The notes: a model not told the origin generated them from the letters alone. Positions 1 through 9,851 are shown, counted from the first letter of the stretch. The stretch: 64,000 bases of DNA from Hormoscilla sp. GUM202 (GCA_005518205.2 RFFC02000007.1:168226-232225); one strand, 5' to 3'. Translations and numbers: made by a program.

Positions 1-233
1 GCCGTCATCAGTCCCGCACCATCACCGGAATCATTATCTGCACTACAAGCACCCCGATGTTCCATGCAAATCAGACCCGACAATGCCTCTACTATTATAT
101 CATGCCGAGCCCCACCTTGGGGGTTAGCCACTAAACCCACCCCACAAGCATCTCGTTCCGTTTCATTTGCTGTATCCCGATCGATTTTTCGCGCAGGACA
201 CGCAGCCCTGTGCTTTTGAACCTTATTCATCAT
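1..233 (-). CDS. gltB: Glutamate synthase (GOGAT) large subunit, N-terminal part, cut by window edge
   Basis: The minus strand is open from an ATG at 233 to the window edge (77 codons seen). After a lysine/arginine-rich leader it reads [16 protein letters not shown] and then [20 protein letters not shown]. This is the start of the class II glutaminase domain of glutamate synthase. In the family the Cys of ACGVG becomes the N-terminal nucleophile after the leader is removed; that domain releases ammonia from glutamine for glutamate formation from 2-oxoglutarate. Cyanobacteria carry a ferredoxin-dependent (glsF) and sometimes an NADPH-dependent form, and this short piece cannot separate them. 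A second ATG at 230 is equally possible as start. Confidence 0.88.
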   Translation of the reverse strand, partial: MMNKVQKHRAACPARKIDRDTANETERDACGVGLVANPQGGARHDIIVEALSGLICMEHRGACSADNDSGDGAGLMT

Positions 234-534
234 TGTATTTATCCTGAATATTTGCTGTTTATTCATTTGTTTTTCTACCAATTCATGATAATACGCTCTT
301 CTTTTTTACTTCATTTTTCGATAAATAATGTACCGAGTCATTACAGTTTACTCTCTTGTCGTGACTTAAGGAGAGAAGATAAATAATGGCGATCGTCGAG
401 CCTGCCAGGGGCAGGACTAGAAAAGTTAAAGGAGCGATCGCCCCATCACAGCCTTCAGGAGTTTACCTGCAGACAGCAACTCCGATTTTTCGCCAGATCC
501 CCGGGTAACGCTGCGAGTGGGATCGTCGTGCTCT

Positions 535-725
535 ATGTTTATCAATCATAGCTCATGTACCGTTCCTGAAAACCTATAGAAACTTAGGCACGTAGATCGA
601 ACAGTCTTATCTACGATTCGAGCAAAGGAATCTCGCCTTTGACCAGAAGTGTCACGCGGACTTGCCAACAATCCCACCGCTGGAGCTACAGCTCGGGGGA
701 CGGATCAACTGAAAGCTTGACCACT
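535..725 (-). ncRNA. Candidate TnpB guide (omega) RNA and element right end
   Basis: The end of tnpB and the sequence just beyond it contain several short inverted repeats, for example CGTAGAT paired with ATCTACG around 590-615 and CGAG paired with CTCG around 620-635. In IS605-type elements the omega RNA overlaps the tnpB 3' end and runs to the right end of the element, so this is where it should lie. The boundaries are a guess and no cleavage site or target motif was identified. The rest of the gap back to 234 shows no gene, only HIP1-rich sequence and the glutamate synthase upstream region. Confidence 0.3.
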
Positions 726-2230
726 GGTTCGCTGTTTGCGACTCTGGAGGTGAAAAGATCATGACGACGGAACGGCAGACCTTTTCGTAGCGCATTCCAA
801 TGCGACCAGACGTGCTTAGAGGTGTCAACTTGTCCCCCTAAGGCGTTCCTGGAAGGAATGCGCTCCTTAAGTCCTAGACCACGTCTAGCAATGGCTAGAG
901 CTGCTGCGGTGTCGGAAGATAGACCATACATTGACATGAATTTCACCATGCCTATGGTGCTGCTATAAGCCGGATTGCGATGCATCAACTGAACGCCGAA
1001 GCGGTCGCACCGACTCAACAACATTTGGTCAAACTTGGAATAAGCAAAGTTCGAGAGCATACGGCTGTAGCGAGTGCCTTGCTCCTTCATCGTTGCTTTC
1101 TTTTTGGAAAAATCTAGTGTTTCTACAACTATGGGACACCCCCAAGTTTCAGCTCGCTGAACAATATGCTTAACTAGATCACCTAAAATTGCTTCGGTTT
1201 GCGCGGAAGTTTGATCTTGTAGATTGACTTTGAACTGACCACGATCTACAAGATTACCCTCAGCATCACAGTAGGCCCAACCAACAACACCTGGGTTAAG
1301 GTCAACACCAATGGCACCGTTACGCCTAGAAGAAATAAACGGGACTTCAGGACGGTCGATAGTAACGAATAAGTACCATTTGTCGTTTTTCTGGGCTATC
1401 CGGTAGGACAGCGATTGACCACCGTCTTGGTTGAGAGCGGCGATCGCATCATCCTGCCCCCAGTTGAAGTTGATACCGGAAGCGGTCACATATTGTCCAT
1501 GCGCTCCCTCTAGTGCTTTGGGAACACGAATCTTGATGTTCCCTTCGGTATCTAATTGGAAAATCTGACAACCAGCAGTTTCGTCCTTAGAGCCGAGGTA
1601 GAACGATTGAGAGTTACGGTGCTGTTGCCAATCCTTCAGCCATTCTGAGTGATTAGCGTATCCATTGGCCTCAAGGTTAAACTGTGCATTCCAAAGCTTA
1701 CGGCCACCAAAAATGATAGTAGGCTCAGTCTCTTGCAGTTTCTTGAGGCGCGAGGAACAAGTTACTAGATGACGTTTTTTCTGGTGTTGCTGGAACTTCA
1801 ACCACTGCTTGACCGTGTAGCCTTTGCGCTTGATAGGGCACGCCTTAGGAGCTTTCTTGATTCCCTTGGTCAGGGACTTGATTTTCTTTTTAAGTCCAGT
1901 GATACGCTGCTTCAGTTCCTTGATTTGTCGCTTGTGACATTCCTTGCGGCTTTTAATTTTGCCTTTGAGAACAGCATGAACAGAGTTGAACTGGTCGTGT
2001 CCAGAGACGCCCACCCTGTCGCTCGCCCGACATGGGTGGGCGCTCTCGGACACGAGACGCGCATTTATGCCGAACTCTACCTGGTAGCGACGCTTTAAGT
2101 CTTTCAAAGCCTCACCTGATTGCAGGTCAACATAGAGGCTGCGCTCAACCTCAGACATTAGATTGCCCATGGCTACCCCAAACGGTATTAAATTGTCAGG
2201 CAATCGGGTCTGATAGGTTGCGCTTCCCAT
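686..2230 (-). CDS. tnpB: TnpB-family RNA-guided nuclease (IS605/IS1341 accessory protein)
   Basis: 514 residues. A basic helical region (about residues 80-160) precedes a RuvC-like nuclease with its three acidic positions visible: Asp310 in GVDLNPGVVGW, Glu370 in VVETLDF and Asp440 in GLSSDTAAALAIARRGLG. Known TnpB proteins are RNA-guided DNA nucleases that help IS200/IS605 elements persist. No TnpA gene is nearby, so this is an IS1341-like solo element. The CxxC zinc finger usually found between the second and third RuvC motifs is absent, as in a divergent cyanobacterial TnpB branch. Residues 59-79 (VSESAHP...VGVSGHD) are an in-frame insertion of a palindromic element between Arg58 and Gln80; relatives would read straight through as GINARQFNSV. 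The reading frame is intact, so the protein may still be made. Confidence 0.85.
   Translation of the reverse strand: MGSATYQTRLPDNLIPFGVAMGNLMSEVERSLYVDLQSGEALKDLKRRYQVEFGINARLVSESAHPCRASDRVGVSGHDQFNSVHAVLKGKIKSRKECHKRQIKELKQRITGLKKKIKSLTKGIKKAPKACPIKRKGYTVKQWLKFQQHQKKRHLVTCSSRLKKLQETEPTIIFGGRKLWNAQFNLEANGYANHSEWLKDWQQHRNSQSFYLGSKDETAGCQIFQLDTEGNIKIRVPKALEGAHGQYVTASGINFNWGQDDAIAALNQDGGQSLSYRIAQKNDKWYLFVTIDRPEVPFISSRRNGAIGVDLNPGVVGWAYCDAEGNLVDRGQFKVNLQDQTSAQTEAILGDLVKHIVQRAETWGCPIVVETLDFSKKKATMKEQGTRYSRMLSNFAYSKFDQMLLSRCDRFGVQLMHRNPAYSSTIGMVKFMSMYGLSSDTAAALAIARRGLGLKERIPSRNALGGQVDTSKHVWSHWNALRKGLPFRRHDLFTSRVANSEPVVKLSVDPSPEL
1994..2056. repeat. In-frame palindromic element, copy 1 (inside tnpB)
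   Basis: A hairpin of about 60 bp with outer arms CGTGTCCAGAG / CTCTCGGACACG and inner arms CGCCCACCC / GGGTGGGCG around a short loop. Read on the tnpB strand it adds 21 codons without breaking the frame. It matches the copies at 3238 and 62868. Its inner arms are in the opposite arrangement to those in the psbA copy (CATGTCG and TGTCG swapped), as if the inner stem had flipped. Confidence 0.85.
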
Positions 2231-2283
2231 GCTCTACACCACCTCCAAAGGCTTCTTGTTTTTCTTACACCTCTATAGTATAG

Positions 2284-2797
2284 CAAGGTGCTCACTAATT
2301 TTCAATATCAATCTACAGATTTATACAAGATTTTAGTCAACTATTCTTACCCGTTCGCTCGTGGCACAATCAAGTGCCACTTGGCAGTAGATTCACAGAG
2401 AAGTTAAAATATCAGGGTTTTATTAATGGCCCGATCGTCTAGAACATGGCTGCGCCAGCCGCAGGCGTTCGGCCGAGAACCCCACCGGTAGGAACAGACT
2501 AACTATGGTACAACTTGCTGTAGGGGCGGTTAGTCAAATTCAATCAGTTCGTTGCCGTTTGGGTTGAACCGGTGCAAGCTGTTGTACTGTAAGGGTGATG
2601 TAAAGGTAAAATGGTGTAATATGAAGTTTAATTGTGGAATGGCTTCCAGAGCAGGATCGCGGATGACACCCGGCCTGGATCGTCTGTTATGTTTGGGTTA
2701 GTAGACCCGGTACAAGCGGGTGGTGGAATGGAAATCATGGCGGATATGGCATCAATCTGATGCCATTGTCACCAGATTATCTCAAGGAGACATATAG
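2284..2797. other. Intergenic region upstream of the cupin gene
   Basis: No convincing gene. It contains the presumed upstream side of the TnpB element and the promoter/leader region of the cupin gene. An inverted repeat (GTACAACTTGC near 2509 and GCAAGCTGTTGTAC near 2574) could form a long-range stem. A clear ribosome binding site (AAGGAG) sits just before the ATG at 2798. Confidence 0.5.
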
Positions 2798-3229
2798 ATG
2801 AGCACACTACAAGAAACTACTCTTCATAAGGCCCTACCATTACCAGCAGCAGCAGCACCCAAAGGAGTTGCGGCCACAGAACTGCGACCTTGGGGTTCCT
2901 TCACAGTGCTAGAAGAAGGGCGGAGATATAAAATTAAGCGGATCGAAGTCAAGCCAGGTCACCGGCTGAGCCTGCAAATGCACCACCATCGCAGCGAACA
3001 TTGGATCGTAGTCTCAGGTACGGCCAAAGTGACCTGCGGCGAGCAAGAGATGATGATCGGCAGTAATCAGTCTACCTACGTGCCCCAATGTACAGCACAT
3101 CGCTTAGAAAACCCAGGAGTCATACCCTTGGTACTGATCGAAGTCCAGAATGGTGAATACCTCGGAGAAGACGACATCATTCGCTTCCAAGATGACTACG
3201 CCCGCACCGAGTCCAAAACCCGCAAATAA
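2798..3229 (+). CDS. Cupin protein, mannose-6-phosphate isomerase type II C-terminal-like
   Basis: 143 residues. After a low-complexity N-terminus (about 25 residues with Ala/Pro runs) a single cupin domain follows: RPWGSFTVLEEGRRYKIKRI, PGHRLSLQMHHHRSEHWIVVSG and YVPQCTAHRLENPG. The His-rich LQMHHHRSEHW stretch and the later H in TAHRLEN fit the metal-binding positions of the family. The domain matches the C-terminal isomerase cupin of bifunctional mannose-1-phosphate guanylyltransferase/phosphomannose isomerases, but there is no nucleotidyltransferase part, so its substrate is uncertain. It is preceded by AAGGAG at good spacing. It lies upstream of the IscA-like gene and the str operon, but a 180-bp gap with a palindrome suggests a separate transcript. 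Confidence 0.82.
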   Translation: MSTLQETTLHKALPLPAAAAPKGVAATELRPWGSFTVLEEGRRYKIKRIEVKPGHRLSLQMHHHRSEHWIVVSGTAKVTCGEQEMMIGSNQSTYVPQCTAHRLENPGVIPLVLIEVQNGEYLGEDDIIRFQDDYARTESKTRK

Positions 3230-3237
3230 ACAACAAG

Positions 3238-3309
3238 GTCGCGTCCGGGAGCACCCACCCTGTCGTGTCGCTCCCGCGCACGACATGGGTGGGTGTCTCC
3301 GGACGCGAA
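3238..3309. repeat. Palindromic element, copy 2 (intergenic)
   Basis: A 70-bp palindrome with arms TCGCGTCCGGGAG / CTCCGGACGCGA and inner arms CACCCACCC / GGGTGGGTG, just after the cupin stop. Read on the plus strand it is open and encodes a peptide with THPVVSLP and TWVGVSG. This closely matches the peptide encoded by the psbA copy, although here it is outside any gene. It may also serve as a transcription terminator for the cupin gene. Confidence 0.8.
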
Positions 3310-3409
3310 GCTACAGATAGAACTCGATCTTATTAGACCTTGCGCCAAGCTAGATAGAGCGCAAGGTTAAAGGTATAATAAATCAAATGTAGCTAAAAAT
3401 ATAGAAATC

Positions 3410-3769
3410 ATGATCAAATTGAGTCCAGCAGCAGCCGTAGAAATAAAACGGATGAAATCAAAGCATAACAGCCAGAAGGTCTTCTTGAGACTGGGAGTAA
3501 TAGCCGGCGGTTGTCAGGACTGGGTGTACACAATGGAGTTATCCGACCAGATGCAAGAGTCAGACAAGCTATATGAATGTGAGGGGATGCAAGTGGTAGT
3601 AGATGCCAGCGGGACCGAATACATAGATGACCTGACTCTAGATTACTCGGAAGACCTGATGGGGGGAGGGTTTCGTTTCCACAACCGGAAGGCGACGCAA
3701 ACCTGCGGCTGTGGGCAGTCTTTTTCCATTGAAAAAAAATTTGACACAGCGCCGAGGAAATCGTTATAA
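3410..3769 (+). CDS. HesB/IscA-family iron-sulfur assembly protein
   Basis: 119 residues, typical A-type carrier length. The fold signature is visible: IKLSPAAAVEIKRM at the start, GGCQDW near residue 38, LDYSEDLMGGGFRFHNRKA, and CGCGQSF near the C-terminus. The three cysteines (one in GGC, two in CGCG) are the expected Fe-S ligands. Such proteins carry nascent iron-sulfur clusters to target apoproteins. The C-terminal extension (SIEKKFDTAPRKSL) is slightly longer than usual. It lies 52 bp upstream of rpsL in the same direction and may be cotranscribed with it. Confidence 0.88.
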   Translation: MIKLSPAAAVEIKRMKSKHNSQKVFLRLGVIAGGCQDWVYTMELSDQMQESDKLYECEGMQVVVDASGTEYIDDLTLDYSEDLMGGGFRFHNRKATQTCGCGQSFSIEKKFDTAPRKSL

Positions 3770-3821
3770 TAAGCAATTGTCGTGATGATTTACCGAAAAG
3801 AAGCCAGATACGGCGTAACAC

Positions 3822-4193
3822 ATGCCCACTATACAACAATTAATTCGTAGCGAACGCCAGAAAGTCGAAAAGAAGACGAAATCACCGGCTCTGAAGAGTT
3901 GTCCTCAGCGTCGCGGCGTCTGCACCAGAGTTTACACAACAACTCCGAAAAAGCCAAATTCGGCCCTCCGCAAAGTAGCGCGGGTCCGCCTGACATCGGG
4001 ATTTGAGGTGACAGCATACATCCCAGGAATAGGTCACAACTTGCAAGAACACTCAGTGGTGATGATTAGGGGAGGTCGGGTGAAGGACTTGCCCGGTGTA
4101 AGATATCACATCATTCGCGGCACCCTGGATACGGCAGGAGTGAAGGAGCGCCGTCAGGGGAGATCCAAATATGGAGCTAAGCGTCCGAAATAG
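3822..4193 (+). CDS. rpsL: 30S ribosomal protein S12
   Basis: 123 residues, full length. It starts [15 protein letters not shown] and contains the conserved [17 protein letters not shown] and [17 protein letters not shown] blocks that line the decoding centre. The lysines in KKPNSALRK and VKDLPG are the classical streptomycin-sensitivity positions and look wild type. First gene of the str operon (rpsL, rpsG, fusA, tuf, rpsJ). Confidence 0.98.
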   Translation: MPTIQQLIRSERQKVEKKTKSPALKSCPQRRGVCTRVYTTTPKKPNSALRKVARVRLTSGFEVTAYIPGIGHNLQEHSVVMIRGGRVKDLPGVRYHIIRGTLDTAGVKERRQGRSKYGAKRPK

Positions 4194-4335
4194 ACGGTAC
4201 TACAGGGTTGCTAGCAAAATAGCGCAGAGGGCCTGTAGGAAACGCCAGGTCTGCCGGACCAAAATGTAAAATGGTCCGGTAAATTGTGAGCAGGTAGGTT
4301 CAAACTGTATTAGGGAGAAAAAAGAAAGGCTAATT

Positions 4336-4806
4336 ATGTCTCGTCGTGGAGTAACGAAAAAACGTACAGTACCCCCAGATGCTGTGTACAATTCCCGCCT
4401 GGTAAGTATGACGATCAGGCGGATAATGAAGCATGGAAAGAAGTCCTTGGCCTCCAGAATAGTATACGGGGCCTTGAAGACCATTGAAGAAAAAATGGGG
4501 ACAGATCCTCTAGAAGTGTTTGAAAAGGCAGTGCGGAATACGACGCCTCTGGTGGAAGTAAAGGCGCGGCGGGTGGGTGGTGCTACCTACCAAGTGCCGA
4601 TGGAAGTGCGTGCTGACCGGGGCACAAGTCTGGCCCTGCGCTGGTTGATCAGATTCTCTCGGGCCCGATCGGGCAAATCAATGGTCAACAAGTTGGCGAA
4701 CGAACTGATGGATGCGGCGAACGAAACCGGGAATGCCATACGGAAGCGGGAAGAAACCCACAGAATGGCCGAGGCAAATAAGGCTTTTGCCCATTATCGG
4801 TACTAA
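4336..4806 (+). CDS. rpsG: 30S ribosomal protein S7
   Basis: 156 residues, full length. It starts [20 protein letters not shown] and contains [35 protein letters not shown] and the C-terminal [20 protein letters not shown] typical of bacterial S7, which nucleates assembly of the 3' domain of 16S rRNA. It lies 142 bp after rpsL; the spacer holds no gene. Preceded by an A/G-rich binding site (GGGAGAAAAAAGAAAGG). Confidence 0.98.
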   Translation: MSRRGVTKKRTVPPDAVYNSRLVSMTIRRIMKHGKKSLASRIVYGALKTIEEKMGTDPLEVFEKAVRNTTPLVEVKARRVGGATYQVPMEVRADRGTSLALRWLIRFSRARSGKSMVNKLANELMDAANETGNAIRKREETHRMAEANKAFAHYRY

Positions 4807-4935
4807 ACCGGAAGGGGACTGGTGCATGGGTCGCAGAGAAATGCAAAATAACAAATCCCCAAGTACCAGTTTGGTGAAAAAAGTATAGAATTGTAAAACA
4901 AGTAGTAAGAAAGAACGCTATCCAAGGAGGTAACC

Positions 4936-7011
4936 GTGGCACGAACAGTACCGCTGGAGCGAGTGCGGAATATGGGCATTGCCGCCCACATAGATGCGGG
5001 CAAAACGACGACAACAGAGAGAATTCTGTTTTATTCGGGCGTGGTTCACAAAATTGGTGAAGTCCACGATGGCACCGCAGTAACAGACTGGATGGCCCAA
5101 GAGCGAGAGCGCGGGATTACCATCACGGCGGCGGCAATCAGCACGAACTGGAGGGACCATCAAATCAATATTATTGATACCCCCGGTCACGTAGACTTCA
5201 CGATCGAGGTGGAACGCTCCATGCGGGTGCTAGATGGCGTAATCGCTGTATTCTGTTCGGTGGGAGGCGTTCAGCCCCAATCAGAAACGGTGTGGCGGCA
5301 GGCAGATAGGTATAGCGTGCCTCGGATTGCCTTTGTCAACAAAATGGATAGAACGGGGGCAAACTTTTTTAAAGTATACGAGCAGCTCCGCGATCGCCTC
5401 CGTGCAAATGCAGTGCCCATACAGGTGCCGATCGGCAGCGAAGGGGAATTCAGAGGCATTGTAGACTTGGTGCGAATGCGAGCCAAGATCTACACCAACG
5501 ACCTGGGCACGGATATCGAAGACGCGGAAATTCCAGAAGACATTCTGGAAGTGGCCGAAGAATATCGTACCAAGCTGATCGAGTCGGTAGCAGAAACAGA
5601 TGATGCCCTCACAGAAAAGTATCTGGAAGGGGAAGAACTGACGGAAGCAGAAATAACGACGGCCCTGCGGAAAGGTACCATAGACGGTACGATCGTGCCA
5701 GTGCTGTGCGGTTCTGCTTTCAAAAACAAGGGGGTGCAATTACTCCTGGATGCAGTGGTAGACTACCTGCCAGCGCCAATAGACGTGCCAGCAATTCAAG
5801 GAACATTGCCAGACGGGGAAGTAGTAGCTCGGAAAGCAGACGATGAAGAGCCGTTCTCAGCATTGGCGTTCAAAATCATGGCAGACCCCTATGGCCGGCT
5901 GACATTTATCCGGGTATACTCCGGGGTGTTGAAGAAAGGCAGCTACGTCCTCAACTCAACCAAAAACAAGAAAGAGCGAATTTCCCGCCTGATTATCTTG
6001 AAAGCAGACGATCGCATCGAGGTAGACGAAATGAGGGCCGGGGATTTGGGAGCAGCATTGGGGTTGAAGGACACCTTTACAGGAGATACCCTCTGCGAGG
6101 AGAAGGCCCCAGTGATCCTGGAGTCTCTGTACATCCCAGAACCAGTAATCTCGGTGGCAGTGGAGCCCAAAACCAAGCAAGATATGGAGAAGCTATCGAA
6201 AGCACTCCAATCTCTGTCGGAAGAAGACCCGACATTTCGGGTCAGCGTGGATGGAGAAACCAACCAAACCGTGATTGCGGGAATGGGCGAACTACACCTG
6301 GAAATTCTGGTAGACCGGATGCTGCGAGAATTTAAGGTGGAAGCAAACGTAGGTGCGCCTCAGGTGGCATTCCGGGAAACGATTCGCAAGGCAGTTAAGG
6401 CGGAGGGTAAATTTATCCGCCAGAGTGGTGGAAAAGGTCAGTACGGTCACGTAGTGATAGAATTAGAACCGGCAGAGGAAGGGAGCGGCTTTGAATTCAT
6501 CTCCAAAATAGTAGGGGGGGCGGTGCCGAAAGAGTACATAGGCCCAGCAGAACAAGGGATGAAAGAAGCATGCGAATCGGGAGTTTTGGCAGGCTACCCG
6601 GTGATAGACCTGAAAGTAACCCTGGTAGACGGGTCTTTCCACGAAGTGGACTCCTCGGAAATGGCATTCAAAATAGCTGGCTCAATGGCGCTCAAAGAGG
6701 CAGTAAACAAGGCATCACCGGTGCTGTTAGAGCCGATGATGAAGGTGGAAGTAGAAGTACCCGAAGAATTCATCGGCGATGTGATTGGAGACTTGAATTC
6801 CCGTCGGGGCCAAGTAGAAGGCATGGATACGGAAGATAGTATTAGCAAGGTATCTGCTAAAGTACCATTGGAACAGATGTTTGGCTATGCGACAGATATC
6901 CGGTCGAAAACTCAAGGTCGTGGTATATTCTCAATGGAGTTTAGCCACTACTCGGAGGTGCCTCGGAATGTGGCAGAAGTCATCATTGCTAAGAACAAAG
7001 GTTCGGCCTAG
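4936..7011 (+). CDS. fusA: Translation elongation factor G
   Basis: 691 residues, full length. GTPase motifs: [17 protein letters not shown] (P-loop), [13 protein letters not shown] and NKMD. The later domains show [13 protein letters not shown] and [22 protein letters not shown], both typical of EF-G domain IV. EF-G translocates tRNAs and mRNA on the ribosome. The start is GTG (GTGGCACGAACAG), preceded by AAGGAGG 7 bp upstream, which settles it. Third gene of the str operon. Confidence 0.98.
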   Translation: MARTVPLERVRNMGIAAHIDAGKTTTTERILFYSGVVHKIGEVHDGTAVTDWMAQERERGITITAAAISTNWRDHQINIIDTPGHVDFTIEVERSMRVLDGVIAVFCSVGGVQPQSETVWRQADRYSVPRIAFVNKMDRTGANFFKVYEQLRDRLRANAVPIQVPIGSEGEFRGIVDLVRMRAKIYTNDLGTDIEDAEIPEDILEVAEEYRTKLIESVAETDDALTEKYLEGEELTEAEITTALRKGTIDGTIVPVLCGSAFKNKGVQLLLDAVVDYLPAPIDVPAIQGTLPDGEVVARKADDEEPFSALAFKIMADPYGRLTFIRVYSGVLKKGSYVLNSTKNKKERISRLIILKADDRIEVDEMRAGDLGAALGLKDTFTGDTLCEEKAPVILESLYIPEPVISVAVEPKTKQDMEKLSKALQSLSEEDPTFRVSVDGETNQTVIAGMGELHLEILVDRMLREFKVEANVGAPQVAFRETIRKAVKAEGKFIRQSGGKGQYGHVVIELEPAEEGSGFEFISKIVGGAVPKEYIGPAEQGMKEACESGVLAGYPVIDLKVTLVDGSFHEVDSSEMAFKIAGSMALKEAVNKASPVLLEPMMKVEVEVPEEFIGDVIGDLNSRRGQVEGMDTEDSISKVSAKVPLEQMFGYATDIRSKTQGRGIFSMEFSHYSEVPRNVAEVIIAKNKGSA

Positions 7012-7102
7012 GGGAAAGGCTCTGGGGATGAGGATATGGTTCATCCCCAGAAAAAAATCCCGATCGATCGCATAATGATTATAGATTGGTTAATTCATCA
7101 GT

Positions 7103-8332
7103 ATGGCACGCGCAAAGTTTGAAAGGAATAAGCCTCACGTAAACATAGGTACCATTGGTCACGTTGACCACGGGAAAACAACACTAACCGCCGCAATAAC
7201 CATGTCCCTGGCGGCCCAAGGAAAGGCAAAGGCGAAAGCTTACGCAGAGATAGATGCAGCACCGGAGGAAAAAGCCCGGGGTATCACGATCAATACGGCT
7301 CACGTTGAGTATGAGACAGAGGGTCGGCACTATGCTCACGTGGACTGCCCCGGTCATGCTGACTACGTGAAAAACATGATCACTGGAGCGGCTCAAATGG
7401 ATGGGGCGGTCCTGGTGGTGTCAGCGGCAGATGGGCCAATGCCCCAGACCCGGGAGCACATCCTCCTGGCACGTCAGGTAGGAGTTCCTAACCTGGTGGT
7501 GTTTTTGAACAAGCAAGACCAAGTGGACGATGAGGAACTGCTGGAGCTAGTGGAATTGGAAGTCCGGGAACTGTTGAGTGATTATCAATTTGATGGTGAT
7601 AATATTGCCATTGTCGCGGGGTCAGCATTAGAGGCGGTGGAGGCTCTGACAAAAAGCCCGAGCATTGGCAAGGGTGAAAATGAGTGGGTAGATAAAATCC
7701 TGGCACTCATGGATGAAGTAGACGCTAATATCCCCACCCCAGAGCGGGAGGTGGATAAGCCGTTCCTGATGGCGGTGGAAGATGTATTCTCGATCACTGG
7801 TCGGGGAACGGTGGCAACCGGTCGGATTGAACGGGGCAAGGTGAAGATTGGCGAAACATTAGAACTGGTGGGCATCAAGGACACCCGCAGTACCACGGTG
7901 ACAGGTGTGGAAATGTTCCAGAAAACCCTGGATGAAGGGATGGCCGGGGATAATGTGGGACTGTTGCTCCGGGGGATTCAGAAGGAACAGGTGGAACGGG
8001 GTATGGTGATAGCTAAGCCCGGTTCGATCAATCCTCACACGGAATTTGAGGCGGAGGTGTACGTGCTGAAAAAGGAAGAAGGTGGTCGGCACACTCCTTT
8101 CTTCTCTAACTACCGTCCTCAGTTCTACGTGCGGACTACGGATGTAACGGGTACGATCAAGTCCTTTACGGCAGATGATGGCAGTGCGGCAGAAATGGTG
8201 ATGCCCGGCGATCGGATCAAGATGAACGTGGAACTGATAAATGCGATCGCGATCGAGCAAGGGATGCGGTTTGCGATTCGGGAAGGCGGTCGCACGATCG
8301 GTGCGGGTGTGGTCTCGAAAATAGTAAAGTAG
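7103..8332 (+). CDS. tuf: Translation elongation factor Tu
   Basis: 409 residues, full length for cyanobacteria (including the roughly 10-residue insert after the NKQD region). Motifs: [52 protein letters not shown] and [16 protein letters not shown]. It delivers aminoacyl-tRNA to the ribosome as a GTP complex. Fourth gene of the str operon, 91 bp after fusA. Confidence 0.98.
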   Translation: MARAKFERNKPHVNIGTIGHVDHGKTTLTAAITMSLAAQGKAKAKAYAEIDAAPEEKARGITINTAHVEYETEGRHYAHVDCPGHADYVKNMITGAAQMDGAVLVVSAADGPMPQTREHILLARQVGVPNLVVFLNKQDQVDDEELLELVELEVRELLSDYQFDGDNIAIVAGSALEAVEALTKSPSIGKGENEWVDKILALMDEVDANIPTPEREVDKPFLMAVEDVFSITGRGTVATGRIERGKVKIGETLELVGIKDTRSTTVTGVEMFQKTLDEGMAGDNVGLLLRGIQKEQVERGMVIAKPGSINPHTEFEAEVYVLKKEEGGRHTPFFSNYRPQFYVRTTDVTGTIKSFTADDGSAAEMVMPGDRIKMNVELINAIAIEQGMRFAIREGGRTIGAGVVSKIVK

Positions 8333-8344
8333 ACAGCAATAATA

Positions 8345-8408
8345 GGGTACTGGGCGAAGTATTGGCGCAGAATAATCTCGGCAAATGCTTCGCTCACTGG
8401 CAGTACCC
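8345..8408. terminator. Long hairpin between tuf and rpsJ
   Basis: GGGTACTG (8345) pairs with CAGTACCC (8401), and CGAAG with CTTCG inside. There is no following T-run, so it may be a processing or attenuation hairpin rather than a full terminator. Confidence 0.45.
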
Positions 8409-8446
8409 ACCGAACAGAACCTTGAAAAGTTAATCAGAGTGAGAAA

Positions 8447-8764
8447 ATGGCAGCAATAGGGCAGCAGAAAATAAGAATCCGTATGAAAGCATTCGATCGG
8501 CGTTTATTAGATACGAGTTGCGACAAAATAGTAGATACAGCAAATCGCACCAATGCTACGGCAATAGGGCCAATTCCGCTACCAACAAAGCGTCGTATAT
8601 ACTGCGTACTGCGATCACCCCATGTGGATAAGGATTCCCGCGAACACTTTGAGACTCGCACCCATAGGCGGATTATAGATATATACCAGCCATCATCGAA
8701 AACGATAGACGCGCTAATGAAAATGGATTTACCGGCGGGCGTGGATATTGAGGTAAAACTGTAG
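8447..8764 (+). CDS. rpsJ: 30S ribosomal protein S10
   Basis: 105 residues, full length. It reads [32 protein letters not shown], then [34 protein letters not shown], ending VEVKL-like (GVDIEVKL). S10 is both a 30S head protein and a transcription antitermination partner (NusE). Its place after tuf is the standard cyanobacterial arrangement. Confidence 0.97.
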   Translation: MAAIGQQKIRIRMKAFDRRLLDTSCDKIVDTANRTNATAIGPIPLPTKRRIYCVLRSPHVDKDSREHFETRTHRRIIDIYQPSSKTIDALMKMDLPAGVDIEVKL

Positions 8765-9102
8765 GGATGCATCTGGGAATGGAAAATTGAGAAGGGAAAA
8801 TGTAAAATTGAGAACAGAGAATGGAAAATTGCCCAATTTGAGATTCTGAATTCGCAATTTTACATTTTCAATTGGCAAAGTGAAATGCTCCCAAATGTAA
8901 GTAGGTGTGCATTGGTAAACTGCTGAATGTAAAATGCATGTAAACTTGGGAAAAAATAACTGAAATCCTCTCCCAGAGAGAGGTTCAGCTATGTTGACAT
9001 TCCAACTCAAAAAACTACGAACTACGAACTACGAACTACGAACTACTTAGTGTCCCGTTTAGTTTTGTTAAAATTGCAATACATTATAAACCATTACCCG
9101 GG
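8765..9102. other. Intergenic region with a heptamer tandem repeat
   Basis: No gene seen. 8780-8880 is AT-rich with repeated GGAAAATTGAGAA-like motifs on both strands. 9014-9047 is a tandem array of the 7-bp unit AACTACG (about 4.5 copies), an STRR-type heptanucleotide repeat as known from filamentous cyanobacteria. The promoter of the following gene should lie near 9050-9100. Confidence 0.6.
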
Positions 9103-9780
9103 ATGGAAAGAAAAATGACATCCTCTGCATCTATAGGAGTCCGAGAACTGCCCCTGTTTCCCCTACCGGAAGTTGTGCTGTTTCCCGGCAGACCCCTGCC
9201 ACTGCACATCTTCGAGTTTCGCTACCGGATGATGATGAACACGATCCTAGAGGAGGATCGCCGCTTTGGAGTGTTGATGTGGGATCCAGTGGAAGAGAAA
9301 GCCGCAGCGGTGGGGTGCTGTGCAGAAATTTTACAATATCAACGGTTGCCAGACGATCGGATGAAAATGTTGACCCTCGGACAGCAGCGATTCCGGGTGT
9401 TGGAGTATGTGAGGGAAAAGCCCTATCGGGTAGGGTTGGTAGAGTGGATTTCGGATGAGCCGCCAGTAAAGGATTTGAGACCGCTGGCGGCTTCGGTAAA
9501 TCAGCTGCTAAAGGATGTGGTTCATCTATCGGCAAAGCTGACTGATAAAGAAATAGAATTGCCCGATAAGATTCCTGACTTACCGAGAGAATTGTCTTAT
9601 TGGGTGGCTAGCAATCTATATGGTGCGGCGGGGGAACAACAAGCCCTACTAGAAATGCAATCCACGTCGGATAGACTGGAACGGGAAGCGGAAATTATGA
9701 ACAACACTCGCAATCAGTTAGCGGCCCGCACGGCGCTCAAGGACACATTCAATGGCTTTAATAATAACGAAGAAAATTGA
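9103..9780 (+). CDS. LON-domain (LonB substrate-binding-like) protein
   Basis: 225 residues. The N-terminal half shows the LON domain signature: RELPLFPLPEVVLFPGRPLPLHIFEFRYRMM, then EEDRRFGVLMWD and MLTLGQQRFRVLEYVREKPYRVGLVEW. The C-terminal 90 residues are helical. No ATPase or protease domain is present, so this is a stand-alone LON domain protein, not Lon protease. Its position just downstream of rpsJ is conserved in cyanobacteria; its role is unknown. ATG 9103 is used here; an in-frame ATG 12 bases downstream (9115, MTSSASIGVRELPLF) is also possible. Confidence 0.85.
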   Translation: MERKMTSSASIGVRELPLFPLPEVVLFPGRPLPLHIFEFRYRMMMNTILEEDRRFGVLMWDPVEEKAAAVGCCAEILQYQRLPDDRMKMLTLGQQRFRVLEYVREKPYRVGLVEWISDEPPVKDLRPLAASVNQLLKDVVHLSAKLTDKEIELPDKIPDLPRELSYWVASNLYGAAGEQQALLEMQSTSDRLEREAEIMNNTRNQLAARTALKDTFNGFNNNEEN

Positions 9781-9851
9781 GAATTGAAAATGGAGAATGG
9801 TTGCATAGTCAATTAACAATTCTCGATTAGCAATTAGCAATTCATAATTCA

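Noticed and set aside
1769..2283. Plus-strand open frames opposite tnpB
   Set aside because: Shadows of the tnpB coding strand with no independent start context.
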